In this document: one piece after another, positions 1 to 6,180 of the stretch | Position numbering within the stretch: the first letter of the stretch is position 1 | Layout of the letters: each line of letters starts with the position of its first letter | DNA from: Peptococcaceae bacterium | Lineage (GTDB): Bacteria > Bacillota > Peptococcia > DRI-13 > UBA5745 | Reading direction: 5' to 3' | DNA: 7,983 bases | NCBI GenBank assembly: GCA_031264885.1 | Contig: JAISDM010000147.1 | Location: forward strand, 1 to 7,983 | Position numbers and translations under genes: made by a program | Notes under the pieces: generated by a model | What the model saw: only the letters and a program-made list of their open reading frames with translations | Told to the model about the DNA's origin: nothing | The model's database searches: none

Positions 1-232
1 GGGGGCTGATTGCCGCCCCTAGGGTGATGTGGACGGCGGGTCTGTACGGGGGCGGGGCGGCCGGATGCCGCCCCTACGGGACCGTGGACGGCGTGTCTGT
101 ACGGGGGCGGGCGGCAGGATGCCGCCCCTACGGTACCGTGGACGGCGTGTCTGTACGGGGGCGGGCGGCAGGATGCCGCCCCTACGGTGATGTGGATGGC
201 GCGCTTGTAGGGGCGGCATTCTGCCGCCCGTC
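1..232. repeat. Tandem array of REP-like GC-rich hairpins, 54-bp period
   Basis: A 54-bp unit recurs with its GATGCCGCCCC block at about 64, 118 and 172; the first, diverged copy at the left edge is spaced 55 bp. Each unit contains a hairpin with arms gggcggca and tgccgccc and a 3-nt loop. Clear examples lie at 109-127, 163-181 and 211-229, with one mismatched copy at about 55-73. The last hairpin (211-229) has the loop ttc instead of gga and a different flank. No run of T follows the stems, so these are poor intrinsic terminators, though they could stabilise the 3' end of the operon mRNA. The open frames across the array have an 18-residue period that simply reflects 54 bp being divisible by three, so I do not call them genes. 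The array overlaps the last codons of the dCMP deaminase and continues past the left edge. Confidence 0.9.
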
Positions 233-802
233 TCTCACAAATTTGCGGGCTGTCACTTGCGCCTCATCTAGCAGTCCGGCGGTTTGCCCGTCGGGGAAAT
301 CCCCTTCGAAGACGATTTCCCGGATCCCGGCGTTGATGAGCATTTTGGCGCAGGCGCTGCATGGCTGCAGGGTGCAGTACAGCATGGCGCCGTCGGTGCT
401 GACGCCGTACACGGCGCATTGCAGCAGCGCGTTCTGTTCCGCGTGGATCCCTCTGCACAGCTCATATCTTTCCCCTGAGGGGACGCCTCTTTGCTCCCTC
501 AGGCAGCCTGTTTCCGCGCAATGCCTCAGCCCTGTGGGCGCGCCGTTGTAACCGGTGGCCAAGATGCGCCGCCCCTTGACGATCACTGCCCCTACCTGCC
601 GGCGGAGGCAAGTGGACCGGGTGGCCACCAATCGGGCGATGTCCATGAAATAAGCGTCCCAGCCAGGCCGTTCGCGGGTCGAAAGAATCGGTTCGGGGAT
701 CGTCCGGGCCGGTTCGCCGGCCGAGAAGATCGGTTCGCCGACCGGAAGAGTCGGTTCGCCGGCTGAGAGAATCGGCTCGCCGCCGGTCACGCGGGCTCCC
801 AT
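182..802 (-). CDS. dCMP deaminase (ComEB-type) with repeat-derived ends
   Basis: Zinc-dependent deaminase converting dCMP to dUMP for dTTP synthesis in the cytoplasm. Numbering from the ATG at 802 (206 aa), the core starts at about residue 46 with WDAYFMDIARLVATRS. The zinc and catalytic motif HAEQNA has H120 and E122, and PCSAC supplies C148 and C151. The core ends near residue 188. Residues 8-42 are five 7-residue repeats of GEPxxxx type, absent from usual family members. Residues 192-206 are read from a REP hairpin, and the TAG stop lies inside the repeat array. Two starts are plausible. ATG 802 overlaps glyA by 16 bp but has no well-spaced Shine-Dalgarno. GTG 788-790 overlaps the glyA stop as GTGA and has GGGAG (796-800) 5 nt upstream, so I favour it (202 aa). 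No start lies just before the canonical core, so the repeat segment is probably translated. The family call is sure; both termini are odd. Confidence 0.93.
   Translation of the reverse strand: MGARVTGGEPILSAGEPTLPVGEPIFSAGEPARTIPEPILSTRERPGWDAYFMDIARLVATRSTCLRRQVGAVIVKGRRILATGYNGAPTGLRHCAETGCLREQRGVPSGERYELCRGIHAEQNALLQCAVYGVSTDGAMLYCTLQPCSACAKMLINAGIREIVFEGDFPDGQTAGLLDEAQVTARKFVRDGRQNAAPTSAPSTSP
677..781 (-). repeat. Five 21-bp in-frame tandem repeats in the dCMP deaminase N-terminus
   Basis: Five consecutive 21-bp units start at 781, 760, 739, 718 and 697 on the minus strand. Each starts with a GGCGAACCG-like block, and a partial sixth copy follows at about 676-668. They encode the heptads GEPILSA, GEPTLPV, GEPIFSA, GEPARTI and PEPILST. 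The array lies exactly between the glyA stop and the conserved deaminase core. It may be an intergenic repeat absorbed into the reading frame. A related core (CGGTTCGC on the plus strand here) also occurs in the rpmE upstream region at 7545-7566 on the opposite strand. Confidence 0.88.
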
Positions 803-2052
803 TCCTTCGCGAATCCGGGGAAGCCGCCGGCCAGGCCGCCTGCCATCTCCCGCGCCCGCGCCAGCTTGTCCGCGTCTCCGCCGTAAGACAGAACCAAATC
901 GATGATTTCCGCGATTCGATCCATTTCTTGCTCCTTCATGCCCCGGGTGGTGACGGCGGGCGTACCCAGGCGGACGCCGCTGGTGACGAAGGCGCTCCGG
1001 GTGTCGAAAGGAATGGTGTTTTTGTTGGCGGTAATCCCCGCCTGATCCAATCGCTCTTCCGCGTCTTTGCCCGTCACGTTTTTGTTGTTCAAATCGACCA
1101 GCATCAGATGGTTGTCCGTACCGCCGGAAACCAGCCGGAAGCCCCGTTTCGTCAATTCCTCCGCCAGCCGCCGGGCATTGCGGAGAATCTGCGCCTGATA
1201 CAGCTTGAACTTGGGATCCAGCGCCTCCTTCAAGGCGACCGCCTTGGCGGCGATTACGTGCATCAAGGGACCCCCCTGAATCCCCGGGAACACGGCCTTA
1301 TCGATGGCTTGCGCGTATTCCTTCCGGCAGAGGATCATGCCGCCCCGAGGCCCTCTCAGGGTCTTGTGAGTCGTGGTGGTCACCACATGCGCGTGAGGCA
1401 CGGGGCTCGGGTGCAGTCCGGCCGCCACCAGCCCGGCAATGTGGGCCATGTCCACCATCAGCAGACAGTCCGCGGCCTTCGCGATGGCGCCGATGCGCTC
1501 AAAATCAATCACCCGGGAATAAACCGTGGCGCCCGCCACAATCAGCTTGGGGCGCACGGTTTTTACGGTTTTATCCAGATCCTCGTAATCAATCAGCTCC
1601 GATTCACGGGTCACGCCATAGGCCGCGAAATTATAATATTTGCCCGAGATGTTCACCGGGCTGCCATGGGTCAAATGCCACCCGTGGTTCAGATTCATGC
1701 CCAGAATGGTCTCTCCCGGATTCACCAGCGCGAAATAGACGCTGGTATTGGCTTGCGCGCCGGAATGGGGCTGCACGTTGACGTGATCCGCCTGAAAAAG
1801 CGTTTTGGCGCGGTTCCGTGCCAATTCCTCCAGCTCGTCCGCGACCTCGCACCCGCCGTAATATCGCTTGCCGGGATAGCCTTCCGCGTATTTATTGGTA
1901 AAGACGGAACCTTGAGCGGCCATCACCGCCCGGCTCACGAAATTCTCCGAAGCGATCAGCTCAATCTTGCCCAGCTGCCGGCGTCCCTCTTTCTCCAGCA
2001 AAGCCGCCGTTTCGGCATCCGCGGGCGACACATATTGCTCGATATAATCCAT
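787..2052 (-). CDS. glyA: Serine hydroxymethyltransferase
   Basis: PLP enzyme interconverting serine plus tetrahydrofolate with glycine plus 5,10-methylene-THF; cytoplasmic, and the main source of one-carbon units. Counted from the ATG at 2052 (421 aa, usual family size), the protein shows IELIASENF near 30-38, YAEGYPGKRYYGG near 55-67, and MVDMAHIAGLVAAG near 199-212. The PLP-lysine motif TTTTHKTLRGPRGG is near 225-238, with K230 as the Schiff-base lysine. An in-frame TTG at 2064 would add four residues, but it abuts the AGGAG at 2065-2069. The ATG lies 12 nt from that site, a long but usable spacing. The gene starts 18 bp after the rpiB stop and overlaps the dCMP deaminase by 4 bp (GTG start) or 16 bp (ATG start). 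Position beside rpiB matches the B. subtilis ywlF-glyA area. No terminator is visible on either side, so it is an internal operon gene. Confidence 0.98.
   Translation of the reverse strand: MDYIEQYVSPADAETAALLEKEGRRQLGKIELIASENFVSRAVMAAQGSVFTNKYAEGYPGKRYYGGCEVADELEELARNRAKTLFQADHVNVQPHSGAQANTSVYFALVNPGETILGMNLNHGWHLTHGSPVNISGKYYNFAAYGVTRESELIDYEDLDKTVKTVRPKLIVAGATVYSRVIDFERIGAIAKAADCLLMVDMAHIAGLVAAGLHPSPVPHAHVVTTTTHKTLRGPRGGMILCRKEYAQAIDKAVFPGIQGGPLMHVIAAKAVALKEALDPKFKLYQAQILRNARRLAEELTKRGFRLVSGGTDNHLMLVDLNNKNVTGKDAEERLDQAGITANKNTIPFDTRSAFVTSGVRLGTPAVTTRGMKEQEMDRIAEIIDLVLSYGGDADKLARAREMAGGLAGGFPGFAKEWEPA
796..800 (-). promoter_or_regulatory. Ribosome binding site supporting the GTG start of dCMP deaminase
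   Basis: GGGAG on the minus strand, inside the last glyA codons, sits 5 nt before GTG 790-788. That GTG shares its last two bases with the glyA TGA stop (787-789). The ATG at 802 has AAGGA directly abutting it, which is too close to function well. The arrangement implies translational coupling of the deaminase to glyA. Confidence 0.5.
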
Positions 2053-2070
2053 TATTTTATTCAACTCCTA

Positions 2071-2508
2071 TTAGGCGCGCCCTTCGATTTTGGCCACACG
2101 CGTCTCATGACGGCCCCCCGCCTCAAATTCCGTGGCAAACCAGGTTTCCAGAATTTCCAAGGCGAGTCCCTGACCGATCACACGCTCACCCATCGCGAGA
2201 ATGTTGGCGTTATTATGCATCCGGCTCATTTTGGCTGAGAAGGTATCTCCGCATAAGGCCGCCCGTATGCCGGGAACCTTGTTCGCCGTTATGCTGATAC
2301 CGATTCCGGTGCCGCAAATCACAATCCCGCGGTCATACTCCCCTTTCGCCAGAGGCTGAGCGACAAGCCTCGCGATGTCCGGATAATCGCAGCTTTCTTC
2401 CGAATGCGTCCCCACATCCGTCACCTGATAACCCTGAGCTTCCAGCCACTCCTTGACCACGGCTTTAAGCTTGAATCCGCCATGGTCGCTGCCGATGATC
2501 ACATTCAT
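2071..2508 (-). CDS. rpiB: Ribose-5-phosphate isomerase B (RpiB/LacAB family)
   Basis: Aldose-ketose isomerase interconverting ribose-5-phosphate and ribulose-5-phosphate in the pentose phosphate pathway. The 145-aa length is normal. It begins with IGSDHGGFKLK (D8, H9), has DVGTH near 31-35 and DYPD at 41-44. The signature CGTGIGISITANKVPG (65-80) carries the catalytic-type C65, and HNNANILAMG (98-107) contributes to the active site. Start ATG 2508 is preceded by AAGGAGG 7 nt upstream, a strong ribosome site. The gene lies 41 bp after the ywlE stop and 18 bp before the glyA ATG. B. subtilis has the orthologue (ywlF) between ywlE and ywlG-glyA; ywlG is absent here. Some family members act on allose-6-phosphate or galactose-6-phosphate; the housekeeping context favours ribose-5-phosphate. 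Confidence 0.96.
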   Translation of the reverse strand: MNVIIGSDHGGFKLKAVVKEWLEAQGYQVTDVGTHSEESCDYPDIARLVAQPLAKGEYDRGIVICGTGIGISITANKVPGIRAALCGDTFSAKMSRMHNNANILAMGERVIGQGLALEILETWFATEFEAGGRHETRVAKIEGRA

Positions 2509-2549
2509 TTTTCAGCCTCCTTCACCTAGTTTGTCAGCCTTTTGAACTG

Positions 2550-3059
2550 TCAGCTTTTCGAGACCAAAAAAGGATCGCCGCCGTTCAGGAAATGTTCCAA
2601 AGCCAACGGAACCAGTTCCAGCAGTTCATTGGCGCAATCCTGGTAAATTTCAATCGGCTGGCAGTAGGGATCCACCACATCCAAATCGACCTGCCAGGAT
2701 TCGATCTCGTCAATTTGCTTCGCGTAGGCTTTCAAGCGGAATATCTTCGCCGCCATACCGGAGCTCTGCCTGAGAACGCTGTATCTCTGCGAAGAAGTCA
2801 TCGCCAACACCAAATCGGCCTCCTCAAGAAGCCGGGCGGTCAGCTTCTGAGCGCCATGATCCGGAACCGGAATCTGTCGCTGCTCCAATACAGCCGCCGC
2901 TTCTTCAGAAATGGGATCGCCGCGTTTGGCCATGATCCCGGCTGATACAATGTTTATATCGGCGCCCAACTGATTTTTTTCAACCCAATTCTTCGCGATG
3001 GCTTCGGCCATAGGACTGCGGCACGTGTTCCCTGAACATAGAAATAATACTGTCTTCAC
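2550..3059 (-). CDS. ywlE: YwlE-like low-molecular-weight phosphatase, probably protein-arginine phosphatase
   Basis: Member of the low-molecular-weight protein tyrosine phosphatase fold. The P-loop CSGNTCRS (8-15) contains nucleophile C8 and phosphate-binding R14, and the general-acid motif is DPY with D130. In B. subtilis YwlE the Thr at the equivalent of T12 (GNTCRS instead of GNICRS) favours phosphoarginine over phosphotyrosine, reversing McsB kinase marks in protein quality control. I infer the same activity here from that residue and from the ywlC-ywlE-ywlF order. At 169 aa it is longer than the roughly 150-aa B. subtilis enzyme, with extra sequence around 113-129 and at the C-terminus. 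The start is GTG 3059, with a GGGGGA purine stretch 7 nt upstream. It follows sua5 by 35 bp. DPY rather than DPF leaves tyrosine phosphatase activity possible. Confidence 0.9.
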   Translation of the reverse strand: MKTVLFLCSGNTCRSPMAEAIAKNWVEKNQLGADINIVSAGIMAKRGDPISEEAAAVLEQRQIPVPDHGAQKLTARLLEEADLVLAMTSSQRYSVLRQSSGMAAKIFRLKAYAKQIDEIESWQVDLDVVDPYCQPIEIYQDCANELLELVPLALEHFLNGGDPFLVSKS

Positions 3060-3094
3060 GACATTTCCCCCTTCCTGTTACGCGTCCATTTTTT

Positions 3095-4225
3095 TCAGTT
3101 CTCTTTCAGTTCTTTCTTCAACTCTCTTTTCAGCTCTTTTTTCAGTTCCACGGGAGCCTGTCCCGATGCTTTGGTCAGCCGGTTCATCAGCGCCGCCCCT
3201 ACCCCCTGTACCGGATAAGCCTCCGCGAACACAGTCCGGACTCCCTCAAGATCACAACGCCTCAATTCATCATAAAGCCGTTCGCCAATTTCCGGAAGGC
3301 GTCCGCGGCTGCCCAAAACCCGCACATATCCAAAATTCATATCCCCTTGCGTTTCCCGCAGCGCCTGTTCCGTTTCCGCCGTCAGCAACAAACCCACAGG
3401 CTCGTTTTCCCTCAAAAAATCCGCGTCCCGCATCCGTTCCCGGACATATCCCGCCATCTCCTCAGACGTTCCGCTCAGCAAGCAAACCCTCGCCTCCGGC
3501 GCGTAATGCTGATATTTGAGCCCAGGCGCCCTGGGCGTCCCCGGCCCGTCCGGCCGAAGATATCCGTCCAATCCCGGATCCTGCGCCACCGCGCCCAAGA
3601 CCTGCTCCAGCGCTTCTCTGGTGACCGCCCCCGGCCGCAGAATCACCGGGACTTCCCGGGTCACATCCAAAATCGTGGACTCCAGCCCGATCCGGCATGG
3701 GCCCCCGTCCAGGATTCCGTCGATGCGTCCGTCCAAATCGTGCAGCACATGAGCGGCTGTGGTCGGACTGGGATATCCGGACCGGTTCGCGCTCGGCGCG
3801 GCCAGAGGCGTCCCTGTTTGGCCGATCAAAGCCAGCGCCAGCGGGTGATCCGGCATCCGCACCGCCACAGTATCCAAACCGGCGGTCACCTCAGAGGGCA
3901 CCCGGTCTTTTTTTGGCAAAACCAGGGTCAGCGGGCCCGGCCAGAATGTCCGTACCAGCAATCGGGTCCGGGCAGACACATCCGCCGCCACCCATTCCAA
4001 TTGTTCCGGGCCGGCCAAATGCAGAATCAGCGGATTATCCGCGGGGCGGCCCTTGGCTTCGTAGATCATCCGCACCGCCCGGGGAGATAAGCCGTCGGCG
4101 CCCAATCCATACACCGTCTCCGTAGGGAACGCCACGACCCCGCCCCGCCTCAGTATGCCGGACGCCTCCCGCATCGCTTCGCGGTCCAGCCCCGGCCCTT
4201 TTTCCGGCCAATATTTCGTCTTCAT
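3095..4225 (-). CDS. ywlC: Threonylcarbamoyl-AMP synthase, two-domain Sua5/YwlC type
   Basis: Uses L-threonine, bicarbonate and ATP to make threonylcarbamoyl-AMP, the first step of t6A37 tRNA modification for ANN-decoding tRNAs; cytoplasmic. The N-terminal YrdC domain covers about 12-205, with FPTETVYGLG (33-42), KGRPADNPL (58-66), SANRSG (145-150) and GLESTILD (180-187). The linker KYQHYAP is near 237-243. A C-terminal Sua5 domain ends with GVGAALMNRLTKA near 341-353. The two-domain form is typical of Bacillota YwlC. The last 17 residues are a highly charged (ELKK)n tail encoded by a 12-bp repeat and not part of the family fold. An in-frame TTG at 4231 directly follows the prmC stop. I chose ATG 4225 (376 aa) because AAAGGT lies 8 nt upstream of it. 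This is one internal gene of the operon. Confidence 0.95.
   Translation of the reverse strand: MKTKYWPEKGPGLDREAMREASGILRRGGVVAFPTETVYGLGADGLSPRAVRMIYEAKGRPADNPLILHLAGPEQLEWVAADVSARTRLLVRTFWPGPLTLVLPKKDRVPSEVTAGLDTVAVRMPDHPLALALIGQTGTPLAAPSANRSGYPSPTTAAHVLHDLDGRIDGILDGGPCRIGLESTILDVTREVPVILRPGAVTREALEQVLGAVAQDPGLDGYLRPDGPGTPRAPGLKYQHYAPEARVCLLSGTSEEMAGYVRERMRDADFLRENEPVGLLLTAETEQALRETQGDMNFGYVRVLGSRGRLPEIGERLYDELRRCDLEGVRTVFAEAYPVQGVGAALMNRLTKASGQAPVELKKELKRELKKELKEN
3101..3148 (-). repeat. 12-bp tandem repeat encoding the (ELKK)4 tail of Sua5
   Basis: Four 12-bp units of the form GAACTGAAAAAA (with silent and K/R/E variants) occupy the last codons before the TGA stop at 3095-3097. They read ELKK, ELKR, ELKK, ELKE. 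The period is a multiple of three, so copy-number change would alter tail length without breaking the frame. Predicted structure is a charged amphipathic helix. Confidence 0.85.
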
Positions 4226-4231
4226 CTTCAA

Positions 4232-5113
4232 TTACCTTTCACGCTCTGAACCCGTCCGGCCCAAAATCACCCGGTCGCGGTCTCCGGAATCCCGGACGAC
4301 CTCTATGTCCCGGAAATCACAGCGCGCCAGCATACCGCCCACTTCCGGCGCCTGTTTCCAGCCGATTTCCATCACAATCCATCCGCCGGGCAGCAGATGA
4401 TTCCCGGCGTCCCTCAAAATCTCCCGATAAGCGTTCAATCCGTCCGGCCCCCCGTACAAAGCCATCGCGGGCTCCGCCAGCACACTCCTGGGCAGCTCTT
4501 TCATCTCGTCCCGGGAGATATAAGGCGGATTTGCCACAATCATATGAAATCGCCGGGACGCCAGCGGCTTAAACCAGGAACCGTGACTCAGCTCAATCCT
4601 TGAAGCGACGCCCAAAGCCCGCAGATTCTCCCCGGCCAGAGACAGCGCCTGGGCGGACAGATCCACCCCTACCCCTGTCAGCAGCGGCCGATGATAGGCA
4701 AGCATCCCAAGGACGGCGCCGCTGCCGATCCCCAGCTCCAGAACCTCTCTCGGCGCCTCCTCGGGCAGCAAGCGCAGCGCCTGCCGGACCAAGGTCTCCG
4801 TATCGGCTCTGGGAATCAGCGCGTCCGGGCGCACTTTAAAGGGAAACTCCATAAATACCGCTTCACCCGTTAAATATTGAAAGGGTTCCCCGTCGTAACG
4901 TCTTCTGATCAATCCGTTGAACCCTTTGACCGCCTCCTCGGGAACCGTGTCGTTCAAGGCTAAAGCCAATTCCGCCCCTTCCTTGTCCCAACTCATAGAC
5001 AGAAATATCCGGGCCTCGAAATGCGCCTGATCCTCTTCGACGCCCGCCTGTTTCAGACGAAATACCCCTTGTTTAAAAAGCTGCCGGCCCGTATATGACT
5101 GGGGGGGATTCAC
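4232..5113 (-). CDS. prmC: Peptide chain release factor N5-glutamine methyltransferase
   Basis: SAM-dependent enzyme that methylates the glutamine of the GGQ motif in RF1 and RF2, which raises termination efficiency. At 293 aa it has the usual length. An N-terminal helical release-factor-binding domain covers about 1-75. FQYLTGEAVF (78-87) and PRADTETLV (101-109) are family motifs. The SAM motif I region is VLELGIGSGAVLGMLA (124-139), the acidic ribose-binding residue is probably D151, and the catalytic NPPY is at 195-198. The start is GTG 5111-5113, which overlaps the prfA stop as GTGA. GAGG lies 4 nt upstream inside the prfA end, implying coupling to its own substrate gene. The next gene, sua5, follows directly. 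The prfA-prmC pair is widely conserved. Confidence 0.97.
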   Translation of the reverse strand: MNPPQSYTGRQLFKQGVFRLKQAGVEEDQAHFEARIFLSMSWDKEGAELALALNDTVPEEAVKGFNGLIRRRYDGEPFQYLTGEAVFMEFPFKVRPDALIPRADTETLVRQALRLLPEEAPREVLELGIGSGAVLGMLAYHRPLLTGVGVDLSAQALSLAGENLRALGVASRIELSHGSWFKPLASRRFHMIVANPPYISRDEMKELPRSVLAEPAMALYGGPDGLNAYREILRDAGNHLLPGGWIVMEIGWKQAPEVGGMLARCDFRDIEVVRDSGDRDRVILGRTGSERER

Positions 5114-6180
5114 TGTTCCTCACTCCTGAGTTTTTCTATTTGATCCGCGTTAATCAACGCGTCGATGAATTCGTCCAAATCCCCCTGGAGTACCGCTTCC
5201 AGCTTATATGAGGTCAGATTGACGCGGTGATCGGTCACCCGCCCCTGGGGGAAATTATAGGTGCGGATGCGTTCGCTGCGATCCCCGGATCCGACCATGG
5301 TTCTGCGCACATTCGCCACCTCGCCGTGCTGTTCCTCCTGGGCCCTTTCCATCAACCTGGCCCGCAGCACCTTCATGGCTTTGTCCTTATTCTTATGCTG
5401 GGATTTTTCATCCTGACAGGACACCACCAAGCCGGTAGGCAAATGGGTAAGGCGCACCGCGGACTGGGTCGTGTTCACCGACTGCCCGCCCGGCCCGCTG
5501 GAGCAGAACAAATCTATCCGGATGTCGTTGTCGCCGATCACCACATCCACTTCCTCCGCCTCCGGCAAAACCGCCACGGTCGCCGCCGAGGTGTGAATGC
5601 GCCCGCCGGATTCCGTCACAGGGATCCGCTGCACCCGATGGACGCCGCTTTCGTATTTCAGCCGGCTGTACGCGCCCTTGCCCTCGATGAGCAGAACCAC
5701 TTCCTTGACGCCGCCGATATCCGTGAAACTGGACGAGAGAACCTCGGTTTTGAAGTTGTTTTTCTCGGCGTACCGACCGTATAATTTTAACAAATCAGCC
5801 GCGAATAAAGAAGCCTCGTCTCCTCCCGTGCCGCCCCGGACCTCCAGAATGACATTTTTCACATCATTGGGATCCTTGGGCAAAAGCATAATCTTGAGCT
5901 GGGCTTCCAAAGCCGTTTCTTTTTCCCGCAAATCCAGGAGGTCGGTTTTGATCATGCTCTCCAGTTCCGAATCCAGTTTTTCCTCCAGCATGGAATAATT
6001 GTCCTGAATTTGCCGCAAAACATCTTTATATGAACGGTAAACCTCCACCGTCTCCTGCAAAACGGAATGATTCTTTGTGTGTTTCTGCCAGGCGGATTGA
6101 TCCGCGATGACCGCCGGATCACTGATCAAAGCCGTCAAATGATCATATTGGACTTCCATCTGGCTGAGCCGGTCCATCAT
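5110..6180 (-). CDS. prfA: Peptide chain release factor 1
   Basis: Class I release factor recognising UAA and UAG and triggering peptidyl-tRNA hydrolysis on the ribosome. The 356-aa length is normal. Domain 1 is helical (about 1-100). VRGGTGGDEASLFA (114-127) is a conserved RF1/RF2 block. The stop-codon tripeptide is PVT (187-189), the P-x-T form of RF1 rather than the SPF of RF2. The catalytic loop GPGGQSVN (229-236) carries Q233, the target of PrmC. Start ATG 6180 lies 38 bp inside the end of the DUF1385 gene. An AAGGAGGAG purine tract 9-11 nt upstream is encoded by that gene's low-complexity C-terminal tail. No in-frame programmed frameshift of prfB type is present. It overlaps prmC by 4 bp. 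Confidence 0.98.
   Translation of the reverse strand: MMDRLSQMEVQYDHLTALISDPAVIADQSAWQKHTKNHSVLQETVEVYRSYKDVLRQIQDNYSMLEEKLDSELESMIKTDLLDLREKETALEAQLKIMLLPKDPNDVKNVILEVRGGTGGDEASLFAADLLKLYGRYAEKNNFKTEVLSSSFTDIGGVKEVVLLIEGKGAYSRLKYESGVHRVQRIPVTESGGRIHTSAATVAVLPEAEEVDVVIGDNDIRIDLFCSSGPGGQSVNTTQSAVRLTHLPTGLVVSCQDEKSQHKNKDKAMKVLRARLMERAQEEQHGEVANVRRTMVGSGDRSERIRTYNFPQGRVTDHRVNLTSYKLEAVLQGDLDEFIDALINADQIEKLRSEEQ

Noticed and set aside
1..232. CRISPR array
   Set aside because: The repeats are head to tail with near-identical interior sequence and no variable spacers of uniform length; the unit is a GC-rich hairpin element.
19..551. Open frames with 18-residue repeats on both strands across the left edge
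   Set aside because: They are produced by the 54-bp REP-like array and antisense of the deaminase gene; composition is Arg/Pro/Gly rich with no start context.
928..2238. Long plus-strand open frame of 436 codons opposite glyA and rpiB
   Set aside because: It is the antisense shadow of two well-conserved genes; its translation has no recognisable domain and no ribosome site stands out.
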